Shown: positions 1 to 5,993, counted from the first letter of the stretch. The stretch is 8,402 nt of DNA from Candidatus Nitrosymbiomonas sp. (GCA_020724185.1 DYHL01000110.1:1-8402), one strand, 5' to 3'. Notes: generated by a model from the sequence alone, not told the origin. Numbers and translations are program-made.

Positions 1-1328
1 GCGCGGCCCTTTGCACGGCGCGGCTGGGGCGCCTTGCCCAGGAAGATCCACATGTACCGGGCCCCGTACGCCAGCGAGAGCGCTCCAGAGAGAACCACCG
101 CGCCGGTCGCGATCCAAGAACCGCGCAGGAAGGCTTCTACCGCCGCCTCCTTGCTCAGGAACCCTCCGAAGGGAGGTAGGCCTGCCATCGAGAGCGCCGC
201 CAGCGTCGCTATGCCGAACGTGATCGGCATAGCCCGGCGCAGTCCACCCAGCCGGTCAATCACCCTCGTGCCGGTCTCGTGCTCGACGGCGCCGGCGACC
301 AGGAAGAGCGTGCCTTTGAACGCCGCGTGGTTCAGAACGAAGACCATGGCCGCGGCCGCAGCGGCAGGCGTGCCCCATCCAAGCAGCGCGGTGGCCAGTC
401 CCAGCGCGCCGACGGTGGAGTAGGCGAGCAGGCCCTTCAGGTCGGTTTGCACCAGCGCCAGAGATGCGCCCACGAGCAGCGTCGCCAGGCCGACGGGCGT
501 AACCACGGCCACCCATAGCGCCGTGCCTCCGAGCACAGGCAGCAGACGCGCCAGCAGGTACACTCCGGCCCACACCATGGTGGCGGCGTGCAGGTATGTC
601 GAGACCGGCGTAGGCGCCACCATCGCGGCGGGTAGCCAGAACTGGAACGGCACCTGCGCCGACTTGGTGAACGCGCCGGTCAGCACCAGCGCCAGGATCA
701 CCGGGTAGCTCGGATCTGCCTTGATGGCCGCGGCCTTGGCCAGCAGCGCGCTTATCTGCCAGGTTCCACCGACCTGCGCCAGCATCACCAGGCCGACCAG
801 CATCGTAACGCCGCCGGCCACGGTGACGACCAGCGCCGTGGTCGCGCCGGAGCGCGCCGCCGGATCCTCGTTCCTGTAGCCGATCAGGAAGAACGAGGCC
901 AGGCTGGTCAACTCCCAGAAAACGTAGAGGACGATGAGGTCATCGGCGAGCACGACCCCCAACATCGCGCCCATGAAGATGAGCATGTGGGCGTAGAACC
1001 GGCCCAGCTCTGGGCCCGCGTGCATGTACGCTACCGAGTAGACGAGGATCAGCAGCCCGACGGCCAGGATCAGCCCCGCAAAGAGTAGCGCCAGGCCGTC
1101 GAGTGTGAGCGCGTAGCGGAGGCCGAGGTCGGGAAACCAGGCCAGCGACAGCCGCAGCGTATCGCCGCCAAAGGTGGGCTGCGCAAGCCACACCAGCACC
1201 GCGAGCAGGCCGGCCGGGACAACGGCGCTGATCCAGCCCGGGTGCGTCCGGAGCCGACCGGCAATCGGGCCGGCAAACGGGGCTGCCAGGATGGCAATCA
1301 GCGGGAGAGCGCCGAGCAGGAAGGGCAC
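1..1328 (-). CDS. mrpA: MrpA/MnhA-type Na+/H+ antiporter subunit A, N-terminal part (cut by window edge)
   Basis: Polytopic membrane protein of the proton-pumping antiporter family shared by Mrp antiporters, membrane-bound hydrogenases and complex I. I translated the minus strand by hand and found 442 residues open to the window edge, so the C-terminus is missing. Key segments are FWELTSLASFFLIGY (137-151), the MrpA form of the TM5 glutamate motif with E139; K222 in GAFTKSAQ; MVAPTPVSTYLHAATMV (236-252); K298 in TDLKGLLAYSTVG; and K338 in NHAAFKGTLFL. E139 and K222 fall where family knowledge places the conserved Glu and Lys of the proton path. Almost every stretch between motifs is hydrophobic. 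The start is a GTG (1326-1328): it follows an in-frame TGA by fourteen codons and no ATG lies between, but its ribosome site is poor. It is transcribed away from the beta-CASP gene. The WELTS form argues against NuoL, NuoM or NuoN; an MbhE/HyfB-like hydrogenase subunit is less likely but cannot be excluded without the downstream genes. Confidence 0.85.
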   Translation of the reverse strand, partial: MPFLLGALPLIAILAAPFAGPIAGRLRTHPGWISAVVPAGLLAVLVWLAQPTFGGDTLRLSLAWFPDLGLRYALTLDGLALLFAGLILAVGLLILVYSVAYMHAGPELGRFYAHMLIFMGAMLGVVLADDLIVLYVFWELTSLASFFLIGYRNEDPAARSGATTALVVTVAGGVTMLVGLVMLAQVGGTWQISALLAKAAAIKADPSYPVILALVLTGAFTKSAQVPFQFWLPAAMVAPTPVSTYLHAATMVWAGVYLLARLLPVLGGTALWVAVVTPVGLATLLVGASLALVQTDLKGLLAYSTVGALGLATALLGWGTPAAAAAAMVFVLNHAAFKGTLFLVAGAVEHETGTRVIDRLGGLRRAMPITFGIATLAALSMAGLPPFGGFLSKEAAVEAFLRGSWIATGAVVLSGALSLAYGARYMWIFLGKAPQPRRAKGR

Positions 1329-1408
1329 CTGGCGCCTACCGAATCCAAGATACCTGGAATCTATCTCTCACGTGGACCACGCGACTTACGGTACAAGAGC
1401 CGCGTGGC
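1329..1408. promoter_or_regulatory. Divergent promoter region between mrpA-like and beta-CASP genes
   Basis: These 80 bases must hold the 5' signals of both divergent genes. An imperfect-centre inverted repeat, CGTGG-A-CCACG, lies at 1371-1381 near the middle and could bind a dimeric regulator. Plus-strand TACGGT (1387-1392) and minus-strand TATCTT are possible -10 boxes, but neither has a recognisable -35 at the right distance, so no promoter is called with confidence. Confidence 0.3.
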
Positions 1409-2797
1409 GTGGTCAAGCCGACTGGGGAGTTCGCCATCCGAGTAACCTTTCACGGGGCCGTCCGCACCGTCACCGGATCGCTCCACATGGTCGAGGCAGG
1501 CGATACTCGGGTCTACCTTGACTGCGGGTTGTTCCAGGGCCGGCGCGCCGAGGCCGCGGATCGGAACCGGAGTTTCCCCACTGCGCCCGGCGATCTCGAT
1601 GCCGTCATCCTCTCGCACGCGCACCTTGATCACTGCGGCAACCTGCCTACGCTGGTGGCGCAGGGGTTTCGCGGTCCGATCTACTGCACGCCGGCCACCC
1701 GCGATCTGGCCGCGCTGGTGCTGCGGGACAGCGCGAAGGTGCAGCGGCAGGACGCGCAGGTCGTGAACCGGCACCACCGGCGCCAGGGACTGCCCGCGGT
1801 GGAGCCGCTCTACGACGGCCGCGCCGCAGAGCGGGCGATCGCCCGCCTGACCACCGTGCCCTACGGACGGCCGTTTCGCGTTGGCTCCGTGACCGCCACC
1901 TTCCACGAAGCGGGGCACATCCTGGGGTCGGCGATGGTGCTGCTCGAAGCGGATGGCCAGCGCCTGGGATTCACCGGCGACCTGGGCCGCCCCGGGACCG
2001 CCATCGTGCGCGACCCCGAGGTGCCGCCCGCTTTGGATCTCCTGCTCATCGAGTCCACCTACGGCGACCGGGAGCACGCCCCGCGCGCCGAGGCCGAGGC
2101 GCACCTGGCTGCCGTGGTGCGCGAGACCGTCGGCCGCGGCGGCAGGGTGCTGATCCCGGCCTTCGCGCTCGGCCGGGTACAGGAGGTTGCGTACACGCTG
2201 CACCTCCAGCGGGAGGCAGGCCTCATCCCGGCGATCGCGGTCTACATGGACAGCCCTATGGCGACCGACGCCACGGAGATCTTCCGAGCGCACCCCGAGT
2301 GCTTCGACGAGGAGATCCTGGCGCACCTGAAGCGGCACGATCCCTTCGGGTTTGGCGCTTTGCGCTACGTGCGCACCCCTGCCGAGAGTAGGGCTCTGAG
2401 TGCCTCGGGCGAGCCGTGCGTTGTCATCGCCACCTCCGGGATGGCGGAGGCGGGCCGCATCCTGTCGCACCTGCGCGACCGCATCGGCGACCCGCGGTCC
2501 ACGCTGCTGTTCGTGGGATACCAGGCCGAGCACACGCTGGGCCGCCGGCTGTCCGACGGTGCGCCGGAGGCCAGGATCTACGGTCAGCCGCACAAGGTGG
2601 CGATCCGGATCGAGCGGGCCGACGCGTTCAGCGCGCACGCCGACCGGAACGAGCTGCTCGCATGGGCGGCGCGCGTGCCACGGATCGGCCGCGCGTTCTG
2701 TGTCCACGGCGACGAGGCCGCGGCAGAGGCGCTGGCGGGTACACTGACCTCGGTCGGGGTCCCGGCCGAGGTGCCGGTGGCGGGGCAGACGGTCTAG
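1409..2797 (+). CDS. Beta-CASP metallo-beta-lactamase-fold ribonuclease (CPSF73-like, COG1236 type)
   Basis: Predicted zinc-dependent RNA endo/exonuclease of the beta-CASP family (relatives: TTHA0252, archaeal and eukaryotic CPSF73), acting in cytoplasmic RNA processing or decay. The 462 residues are complete and of normal family length. Metal-site motifs are all present: SHAHLDH (H70, H72, D74, H75), the motif 3 histidine in EAGHILGSA (H170), and the motif 4 aspartate in FTGDLGR (D191). The beta-CASP insert shows motif A ESTYGDR (E215), motif B histidine in YQAEHTLGRR (H375), motif C FSAHADR (H410), and a closing VHGD (H433). There is no KH domain before the nuclease and no RNase J-type C-terminal domain after it. 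The GTG at 1409 is the most upstream usable start; AAGAG at 1395-1399 is a weak ribosome site nine bases before it. The gene is divergent from the antiporter gene and convergent with xpt. The exact RNA substrate is unknown. Confidence 0.93.
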   Translation: MVKPTGEFAIRVTFHGAVRTVTGSLHMVEAGDTRVYLDCGLFQGRRAEAADRNRSFPTAPGDLDAVILSHAHLDHCGNLPTLVAQGFRGPIYCTPATRDLAALVLRDSAKVQRQDAQVVNRHHRRQGLPAVEPLYDGRAAERAIARLTTVPYGRPFRVGSVTATFHEAGHILGSAMVLLEADGQRLGFTGDLGRPGTAIVRDPEVPPALDLLLIESTYGDREHAPRAEAEAHLAAVVRETVGRGGRVLIPAFALGRVQEVAYTLHLQREAGLIPAIAVYMDSPMATDATEIFRAHPECFDEEILAHLKRHDPFGFGALRYVRTPAESRALSASGEPCVVIATSGMAEAGRILSHLRDRIGDPRSTLLFVGYQAEHTLGRRLSDGAPEARIYGQPHKVAIRIERADAFSAHADRNELLAWAARVPRIGRAFCVHGDEAAAEALAGTLTSVGVPAEVPVAGQTV

Positions 2798-2815
2798 GAG
2801 GGCGAGGGGCTTTCC

Positions 2816-2860
2816 GCGCGCCGCGGTGCGACGCCGGGCTGCCGGCCCGCGGCCGCGCGC
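2816..2860. terminator. GC-rich two-stem inverted repeat between convergent genes (possible bidirectional terminator)
   Basis: An outer stem pairs 2816-2826 (GCGCGC then CGCGG) with 2847-2860 (CCGCG, a three-base bulge, GCGCGC). An inner stem pairs GCCGG (2833-2837) with CCGGC (2842-2846) around a four-base loop. It sits just after the beta-CASP stop and touches the last base of the xpt stop. There is no T-tract on either strand, so it is not a classical intrinsic terminator; it may be a transcript-end stabiliser, a pause site, or a chance product of high GC. Confidence 0.35.
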
Positions 2861-3429
2861 TACGCCAGCACGATCTTCCCGCCGCTCATGTCGGTGACGA
2901 CGGCCAGCGCCACGATCGGCACGCCCAGCGTCGCCAGTCGCTCGCGGCCCCCTTCCATGACCTTCTCGATGACCGCACCGATCCCCACGATTGTCGAGCC
3001 CGCGGCCTGGGCCAGGCGGGCCAGGCCAAGGATGGTCTGGCCGGAGGCCAGGAAGTCGTCCACGATCAGCACCCGCTCGCCGTGCGACAGGTACTCGGGC
3101 GAGATGATCAGCTCGATCGTGTGACCCTTGGTGTGCGACGGGGCCAGCGTGAGGAAGACCTGATAGGGCATGGTCACGGGCCGCGTCTTGCGGGCGTAGA
3201 CCACGGGCACGCCCAGGTGCATGGCGGTTGTGAACGCCGGCGCTATGCCCGAGATCTCCGCGGTGAGCACCTTGGTGGCCCCCACCGAAGTGAACCTGGC
3301 CGCCAGCTCGCGCCCGCACTCGTCCAGCAGCGCGGGATCCACCTGGTGGTTGAGGAAGCTGTCTACCTTAAGGATACCGTTGCCCAGGTTGCGACCTTCG
3401 CGCAGTATCCGTTCTTTGAGCGCGTCCAT
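2860..3429 (-). CDS. xpt: Xanthine phosphoribosyltransferase
   Basis: Purine-salvage enzyme that converts xanthine and PRPP to XMP and pyrophosphate in the cytoplasm. The 189 residues match Bacillus-type Xpt from end to end (that protein is about 194 residues). The family opening MDALKERI leads to LKVDSFLNHQVDP (20-32). SGIAP (60-64) lies in the region that contacts the substrate. VPVVYARK (74-81) follows. VLIVDDFLASGQT (120-132) is the PRPP-binding loop with its two aspartates. VGIGAVIEK (148-156) is also typical. The ATG at 3427-3429 has a GGAGG (3437-3441) seven bases upstream, and an in-frame TGA within the leader repeat excludes a longer start. It follows the NYN gene on the same strand with 118 bases between them and is convergent with the beta-CASP gene. 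I found no purine riboswitch core in the leader; it instead has four tandem SD-like units. Confidence 0.95.
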   Translation of the reverse strand: MDALKERILREGRNLGNGILKVDSFLNHQVDPALLDECGRELAARFTSVGATKVLTAEISGIAPAFTTAMHLGVPVVYARKTRPVTMPYQVFLTLAPSHTKGHTIELIISPEYLSHGERVLIVDDFLASGQTILGLARLAQAAGSTIVGIGAVIEKVMEGGRERLATLGVPIVALAVVTDMSGGKIVLA

Positions 3430-3489
3430 CCCACCGCCTCCGCCCGCGCGTCCTCAGCCTGCACGTCCTCCGCCTAGATATCCTCCGCC
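3430..3489 (-). repeat. Four tandem 15-base units with SD-like cores in the xpt leader
   Basis: Read on the minus strand, the 60 bases directly before the xpt ATG split exactly into GGCGGAGGATATCTA (3475-3489), GGCGGAGGACGTGCA (3460-3474), GGCTGAGGACGCGCG (3445-3459) and GGCGGAGGCGGTGGG (3430-3444). The first nine bases of each are nearly constant and the last six vary. Only the last copy is at the right distance from the ATG to act as its ribosome site. The period of 15 is a whole number of codons. In the ATG frame the third unit carries TGA; in the neighbouring frame the units would read Ala-Glu-Asp-x-x. Confidence 0.8.
3437..3441 (-). promoter_or_regulatory. Ribosome binding site of xpt
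   Basis: GGAGG on the minus strand, seven bases before the ATG at 3429. It lies in the last of four repeated SD-like units and fixes the xpt start. Confidence 0.75.
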
Positions 3490-3491
3490 AT
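3474..3491 (-). other. Candidate five-codon leader ORF upstream of xpt
   Basis: ATG GCG GAG GAT ATC TAG encodes Met-Ala-Glu-Asp-Ile and overlaps the first 15-base repeat unit. It ends 44 bases before the xpt ATG. Its own ribosome site is poor (GCGGGG just upstream), so translation is uncertain; a GC-rich leader can contain such a frame by chance. Confidence 0.2.
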
Positions 3492-3547
3492 GACCCCGCG
3501 CGGCCGCTTCCGCAGGGCTGGGGCGCGTGTTGGATGCGTGGGTGGCG

Positions 3548-4156
3548 TCACTGCCGGTCATCCCCCATGCGTGGAAGCATCCTGTAGTCGGTCAGATCCC
3601 TGCAGGAATCGTAGAGCTCTCGATTGATGTGCACCCAAATCGCTCCTGGAATTCCCCTCGGGGAGCCGACTCCTGGCTCATACGGAAAAGCCGACTCGAA
3701 GACCAGGGAACGCCCCTGCGCCCAAGCGATCCTTTTCGCCAGCGCCACGGCGGGACCCAAGTCCCAGTCCTGGCTGACGACAACGGCAACCTCGTACGCC
3801 TGCTCATAAGTGAGGGCAATCAGGTCAACGGCAATGCTCACGTCAACACCCTTCTCCTGCCCGCCCGGATTGATGCGCCCTCTGTAGACGTGGATTCCCT
3901 GGCTCCCAAGGAATCGGAGCTTGTTTGACCAGAACCCATGCCAGAACGCGCTCTGCTTTGGAGACGGAACCCCCGTGTAGAACCGGATCTGCCCGGGGGT
4001 TCTTCTGGGATCTCTGGCGCAAAGGGCTTCGGCCAGCATTCGCACATCGTAGCTTGGATAGCCATACGGCGAGCCAGAAACGAGAGGAACAGGCGCCCAA
4101 GCCTCCCTCGCCCCGTGATACAGATTCTGGCCATCGAAGAAGACAACGGTTCTCAT
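3548..4156 (-). CDS. NYN/PIN-like nuclease-fold protein (LabA/DUF88 type)
   Basis: Protein of the NYN branch of the PIN-like fold. Relatives include metal-dependent RNases and regulators such as LabA; the substrate of this one is unknown. With the start at 4156 it has 202 residues. RTVVFFDGQNLYHG (2-15) supplies the first acidic residue D8 and N11. KGVDVSIAVDLIAL (102-115) supplies D105 and D111. VVVSQDWDLGPAV (125-137) is the family S-x-D-x-D motif with D130 and D132, so the acidic cluster looks intact. Residues 176-198 are a basic/aromatic tail with no recognised domain. The ATG at 4154-4156 is preferred because NYN proteins begin right at this strand; an in-frame ATG at 4180 would add eight residues (MTPGGCSH) but sits in the UUCG-hairpin stem. 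G+C is lower than in the neighbours: 55-62% in four lines I counted, against 73% in an xpt line. It has its own promoter and is followed by xpt. Confidence 0.8.
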   Translation of the reverse strand: MRTVVFFDGQNLYHGAREAWAPVPLVSGSPYGYPSYDVRMLAEALCARDPRRTPGQIRFYTGVPSPKQSAFWHGFWSNKLRFLGSQGIHVYRGRINPGGQEKGVDVSIAVDLIALTYEQAYEVAVVVSQDWDLGPAVALAKRIAWAQGRSLVFESAFPYEPGVGSPRGIPGAIWVHINRELYDSCRDLTDYRMLPRMGDDRQ

Positions 4157-4164
4157 ATGAGAAC
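4149..4164. repeat. Perfect 16-base palindrome across the NYN start codon
   Basis: GTTCTCATATGAGAAC reads the same on both strands. The likely start codon of the NYN gene (4154-4156, minus) lies in its centre. As DNA it could be an operator for a dimeric, possibly autoregulatory protein. As RNA it gives a six-base-pair stem with an AUAU loop that includes part of the AUG. Confidence 0.7.
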
Positions 4165-4165
4165 A

Positions 4166-4208
4166 CCCGCCCGGGGTCATCCCCCGAAGGGGACTTCCGG
4201 CGGGCGGG
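4166..4208 (-). promoter_or_regulatory. Nested hairpins in the 5' leader of the NYN gene
   Basis: On the minus-strand transcript an outer eight-base-pair stem joins CCCGCCCG (4208-4201) to CGGGCGGG (4173-4166). Inside it, TCCCC-TTCG-GGGGA (4193-4180) makes a five-base-pair hairpin with a UUCG tetraloop. The GGGG arm can instead pair with the CCCC at 4176-4173, so two inner folds exclude each other. The downstream arm of the outer stem is the only purine-rich site before the ATG at 4156, so folding would hide it. This is a translation-control candidate; it matches no riboswitch class that I recognise. Confidence 0.45.
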
Positions 4209-4224
4209 GAGGAAGTGCCACACT

Positions 4225-4254
4225 ATTCTATACCGAACCTTCACCTTCCTGCAA
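4225..4254 (-). promoter_or_regulatory. Sigma-70/A-type promoter for the NYN gene
   Basis: On the minus strand TTGCAG (4254-4249) is followed, after 18 bases, by TAGAAT (4230-4225), a five-of-six match to TATAAT; an overlapping TATAGA gives a 16-base spacer. Transcription would start near 4218, leaving a leader of about 60 bases before the ATG at 4156 that contains the hairpins. The surrounding bases are unusually AT-rich for this window. This suggests that the NYN gene is not simply read through from the secreted-protein gene. Confidence 0.55.
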
Positions 4255-4285
4255 ACGGAATCCTACACTGGCCCCGGGCTCGCCG

Positions 4286-5851
4286 CTACGGCGCCGTGAA
4301 CTCGATTATCAACCTCGGCCGGTTGGCCAGCACGTCCTCACCGTGCCCGAAGTACACCAGGTTGGCGCCCATCTCCAGGTTGCGTATCAAGAACCCGTAG
4401 TTCAGCAACGACCCTGCGACCCAACCCCTCACTATCTCGGTCACGTCCCATTCGACGAAGATGCGGGTGGCACCGCCCGCGATCGTCACCGGCCCGGCGA
4501 ACCGCAGCGACGCGTAGCTACCGGCCAGCAGGTTCCAGGTGGCGGTTGTCTCGGTCCAGGGCCGCGTCACCGGGAACACCGTGTAGAGGTCGGCGCCGCC
4601 CGACCTGTACCCGTACATAAACAGGCGCAGCGTGGCCCGGCGCACGACCGCGCCCGAAGGAAGGGCAACGTTGAAATCCACGACAGAACGGTACCGGCCC
4701 GTTGCATCCCGTCCGACGAAGAGCACCTCGGTTGGATGCGGGGTTCCCGGTGCCGCTTCGATCAGCGGGGCGTCGGTGCGGCTCACGTACGTCACCGTTC
4801 GGACCGTTGGGGTTCCCACCGGTGTGACCGTTGCCGTGGGTGTCGCGGCGATGAGACTGGTTACCGCCAGCTCCCATGCTTCATTAGAGGACGGGTTCAT
4901 CCGCACGGCGATCTCGTCACCACGCCGGACGCGCGCCGGCGCGTCGCCGAGTGGCACGGGCGCGCCGTTGATCGTCACCACGGCATCGGTGTTGATCCGG
5001 ACCACCGGGCCGTCCTGGAGCGCTATCGCGGTCGGGGTCAGCACGTCCACGCGGCCGCGCACCAGCCGGAACGAGGCACGCACGCTGGCCGCGTCGTTGC
5101 CCGTGCCTGCCGCCTCGACGCGAACCTGGTCGCCCATACGCAGCGCTGCCAGGGCAGCCGACCCTCCGGCGCCGGTGCCCGCGTCGAATCTCGAAATCGC
5201 CGTCTCAGGCGTGATGGCGAAGATGTATATGATCGCGCCCACGCTGACATGTATGCGCGGCGGGGTCGCGGTGAGGGCGATCGCGACGAGCACCCCTTCG
5301 GTGACCCTCGGGGACGGCGTGATGACCGGAGCCGGGGTGGGAGCCGGGGTGGGAACCGGGGTCACAGGCGTCACCGGCGTTGGGAGCGGCGTCGGTCGGG
5401 TCCGATATCCCGGCGGAGCCGGCTCGGCGGTAGGAAGCGTGATGAGCACGGTCCGCGCCGCAGCCTGCCACTGTACGTACGCGCCCATGGCCTCGCTTAC
5501 GAAGCGGAGCGGCACCATCGTGCGACCCCCGATGGTCATGGGAGGGGTGTCCAGGATGACCATCCTGCCGTCCACCGCCGCCTCGCGGCGGCCCATTACC
5601 AGCTCGACCCTCCTGGTGGCCGTGGAGGCGGTGATGCGCTGCGTGGCGGGTTCCCACACGACCGTGGCACCAAGGCGCTCGAATACGCCTCGGAGCGGGA
5701 CCAGCAGCCGTCCGCCCACCTCGACGGGCGGCACGTCGAAGGCGAGTTCCTCTCCGTTGACGACGACCCGGATCGCTCCCTGGCCGGCCGCCGGAACGAG
5801 GTTGAGACTCAGCACGCAGAGCAGCAGACCTGCTACGAAGGTTGGACGCAT
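4286..5851 (-). CDS. Secreted protein: copper amine oxidase N-type domain, Pro/Thr linkers, C-terminal DNRLRE/CBM96-like domain
   Basis: Predicted exported protein of 521 residues; its function is unknown beyond probable surface or cell-wall binding. Residues 1-24 form a signal peptide (basic Arg, hydrophobic core AGLLLCVLSLNLV, then PAAGQ). Residues 27-141 carry the two-repeat copper-amine-oxidase-N-type fold, with VEVGGRLLVPLRGVFERLG (43-61) and MTIGGRTMVPLRFVSEAMG (105-123). This domain is common in Firmicutes surface proteins and is not the catalytic copper domain. A Pro/Thr linker (148-181) leads to two beta-rich modules (about 185-249 and 268-319) that I cannot name. After a second Thr/Pro linker (334-352), residues 353-520 look like a DNRLRE/CBM96 beta-sandwich, with PWTETTATWN (431-440), WDVTEIVRGWVAG and the closing NRPRLIIEF. 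No catalytic motif is visible. The ATG at 5851 was chosen because AAAGGAG lies before it and it begins the signal peptide; GTG 5860 and ATG 5878 are in-frame alternatives. It is divergent from the yyaL-like gene. Confidence 0.82.
   Translation of the reverse strand: MRPTFVAGLLLCVLSLNLVPAAGQGAIRVVVNGEELAFDVPPVEVGGRLLVPLRGVFERLGATVVWEPATQRITASTATRRVELVMGRREAAVDGRMVILDTPPMTIGGRTMVPLRFVSEAMGAYVQWQAAARTVLITLPTAEPAPPGYRTRPTPLPTPVTPVTPVPTPAPTPAPVITPSPRVTEGVLVAIALTATPPRIHVSVGAIIYIFAITPETAISRFDAGTGAGGSAALAALRMGDQVRVEAAGTGNDAASVRASFRLVRGRVDVLTPTAIALQDGPVVRINTDAVVTINGAPVPLGDAPARVRRGDEIAVRMNPSSNEAWELAVTSLIAATPTATVTPVGTPTVRTVTYVSRTDAPLIEAAPGTPHPTEVLFVGRDATGRYRSVVDFNVALPSGAVVRRATLRLFMYGYRSGGADLYTVFPVTRPWTETTATWNLLAGSYASLRFAGPVTIAGGATRIFVEWDVTEIVRGWVAGSLLNYGFLIRNLEMGANLVYFGHGEDVLANRPRLIIEFTAP
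5329..5364. repeat. 12-base tandem repeats encoding the Pro/Thr/Ala linker
   Basis: The unit GAGCCGGGGTGG occurs at 5329-5340 and again at 5341-5352, followed by a diverged copy GAACCGGGGTCA at 5353-5364. On the minus strand these encode the Pro-Thr-Pro-Ala repeats of the first linker. Such repeats are prone to slippage, so linker length may vary between strains. Confidence 0.8.
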
Positions 5852-5862
5852 TCCACTCACCG

Positions 5863-5869
5863 CTCCTTT
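5863..5869 (-). promoter_or_regulatory. Ribosome binding site of the secreted-protein gene
   Basis: AAAGGAG on the minus strand, eleven bases before the ATG at 5851 and only two before the GTG at 5860. The spacing is somewhat long for the ATG but clearly too short for the GTG, and it lies inside the reading frame of the ATG at 5878, which itself lacks a site. Confidence 0.5.
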
Positions 5870-5970
5870 CCCTCGCATCTCGCTCTGGAAGGTGATGCCC
5901 TATTCGTCAACCGCGGCCCGCGCTCCTGGGAGGTCGGCCCCTGGCAGCCCTCGGCCAAGGCAACCGTGAA

Positions 5971-5989
5971 CCCCCTGGTACAATGGGGG
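5971..5989 (+). promoter_or_regulatory. Extended -10 promoter of the yyaL-like gene, flanked by C5/G5 inverted repeat
   Basis: TGGTACAAT (5976-5984) is a TGn-extended -10 with a five-of-six TATAAT match. No clear -35 stands 16-19 bases upstream, which an extended -10 can offset. It ends nine bases before the ATG at 5994, so transcription would begin about 5990-5993 and the mRNA would have almost no leader. CCCCC (5971-5975) and GGGGG (5985-5989) flank the box symmetrically. The G-run is the only SD-like sequence and would largely lie upstream of the predicted transcript start. Confidence 0.6.
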
Positions 5990-5993
5990 CACC

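Noticed and set aside
1361..3319. Open minus-strand frame of over 600 codons antisense to the beta-CASP gene and running into xpt
   Set aside because: It is rich in Arg, Gly, His and Ala with no domain, and it overlaps two genes with clear catalytic motifs. Long antisense frames are expected at this GC content.
2416..3477. Open plus-strand frame spanning the end of the beta-CASP gene and all of xpt on the opposite strand
   Set aside because: It overlaps two confidently identified genes and has no family features.
3430..3547. Purine riboswitch expected before xpt by analogy with Bacillus
   Set aside because: I found no conserved three-way-junction core sequences, and the region is filled by the 15-base repeats and very GC-rich sequence.
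5329..5400. Short tandem repeats that might suggest a CRISPR or minisatellite
   Set aside because: The units are 12 bases without spacers and lie in frame inside a Pro/Thr linker, so they are coding repeats.
5905..5910. TTGACG on the minus strand as a -35 box for the secreted-protein gene
   Set aside because: No acceptable -10 box follows 15-19 bases downstream, so I did not call a promoter.
4632..5969. Open plus-strand frame of about 445 codons, Ser/Thr/Val/Arg-rich
   Set aside because: It is antisense to the signal peptide and copper-amine-oxidase-N-type domain; the Thr/Gly repeats are the complement of the Pro/Thr linker.
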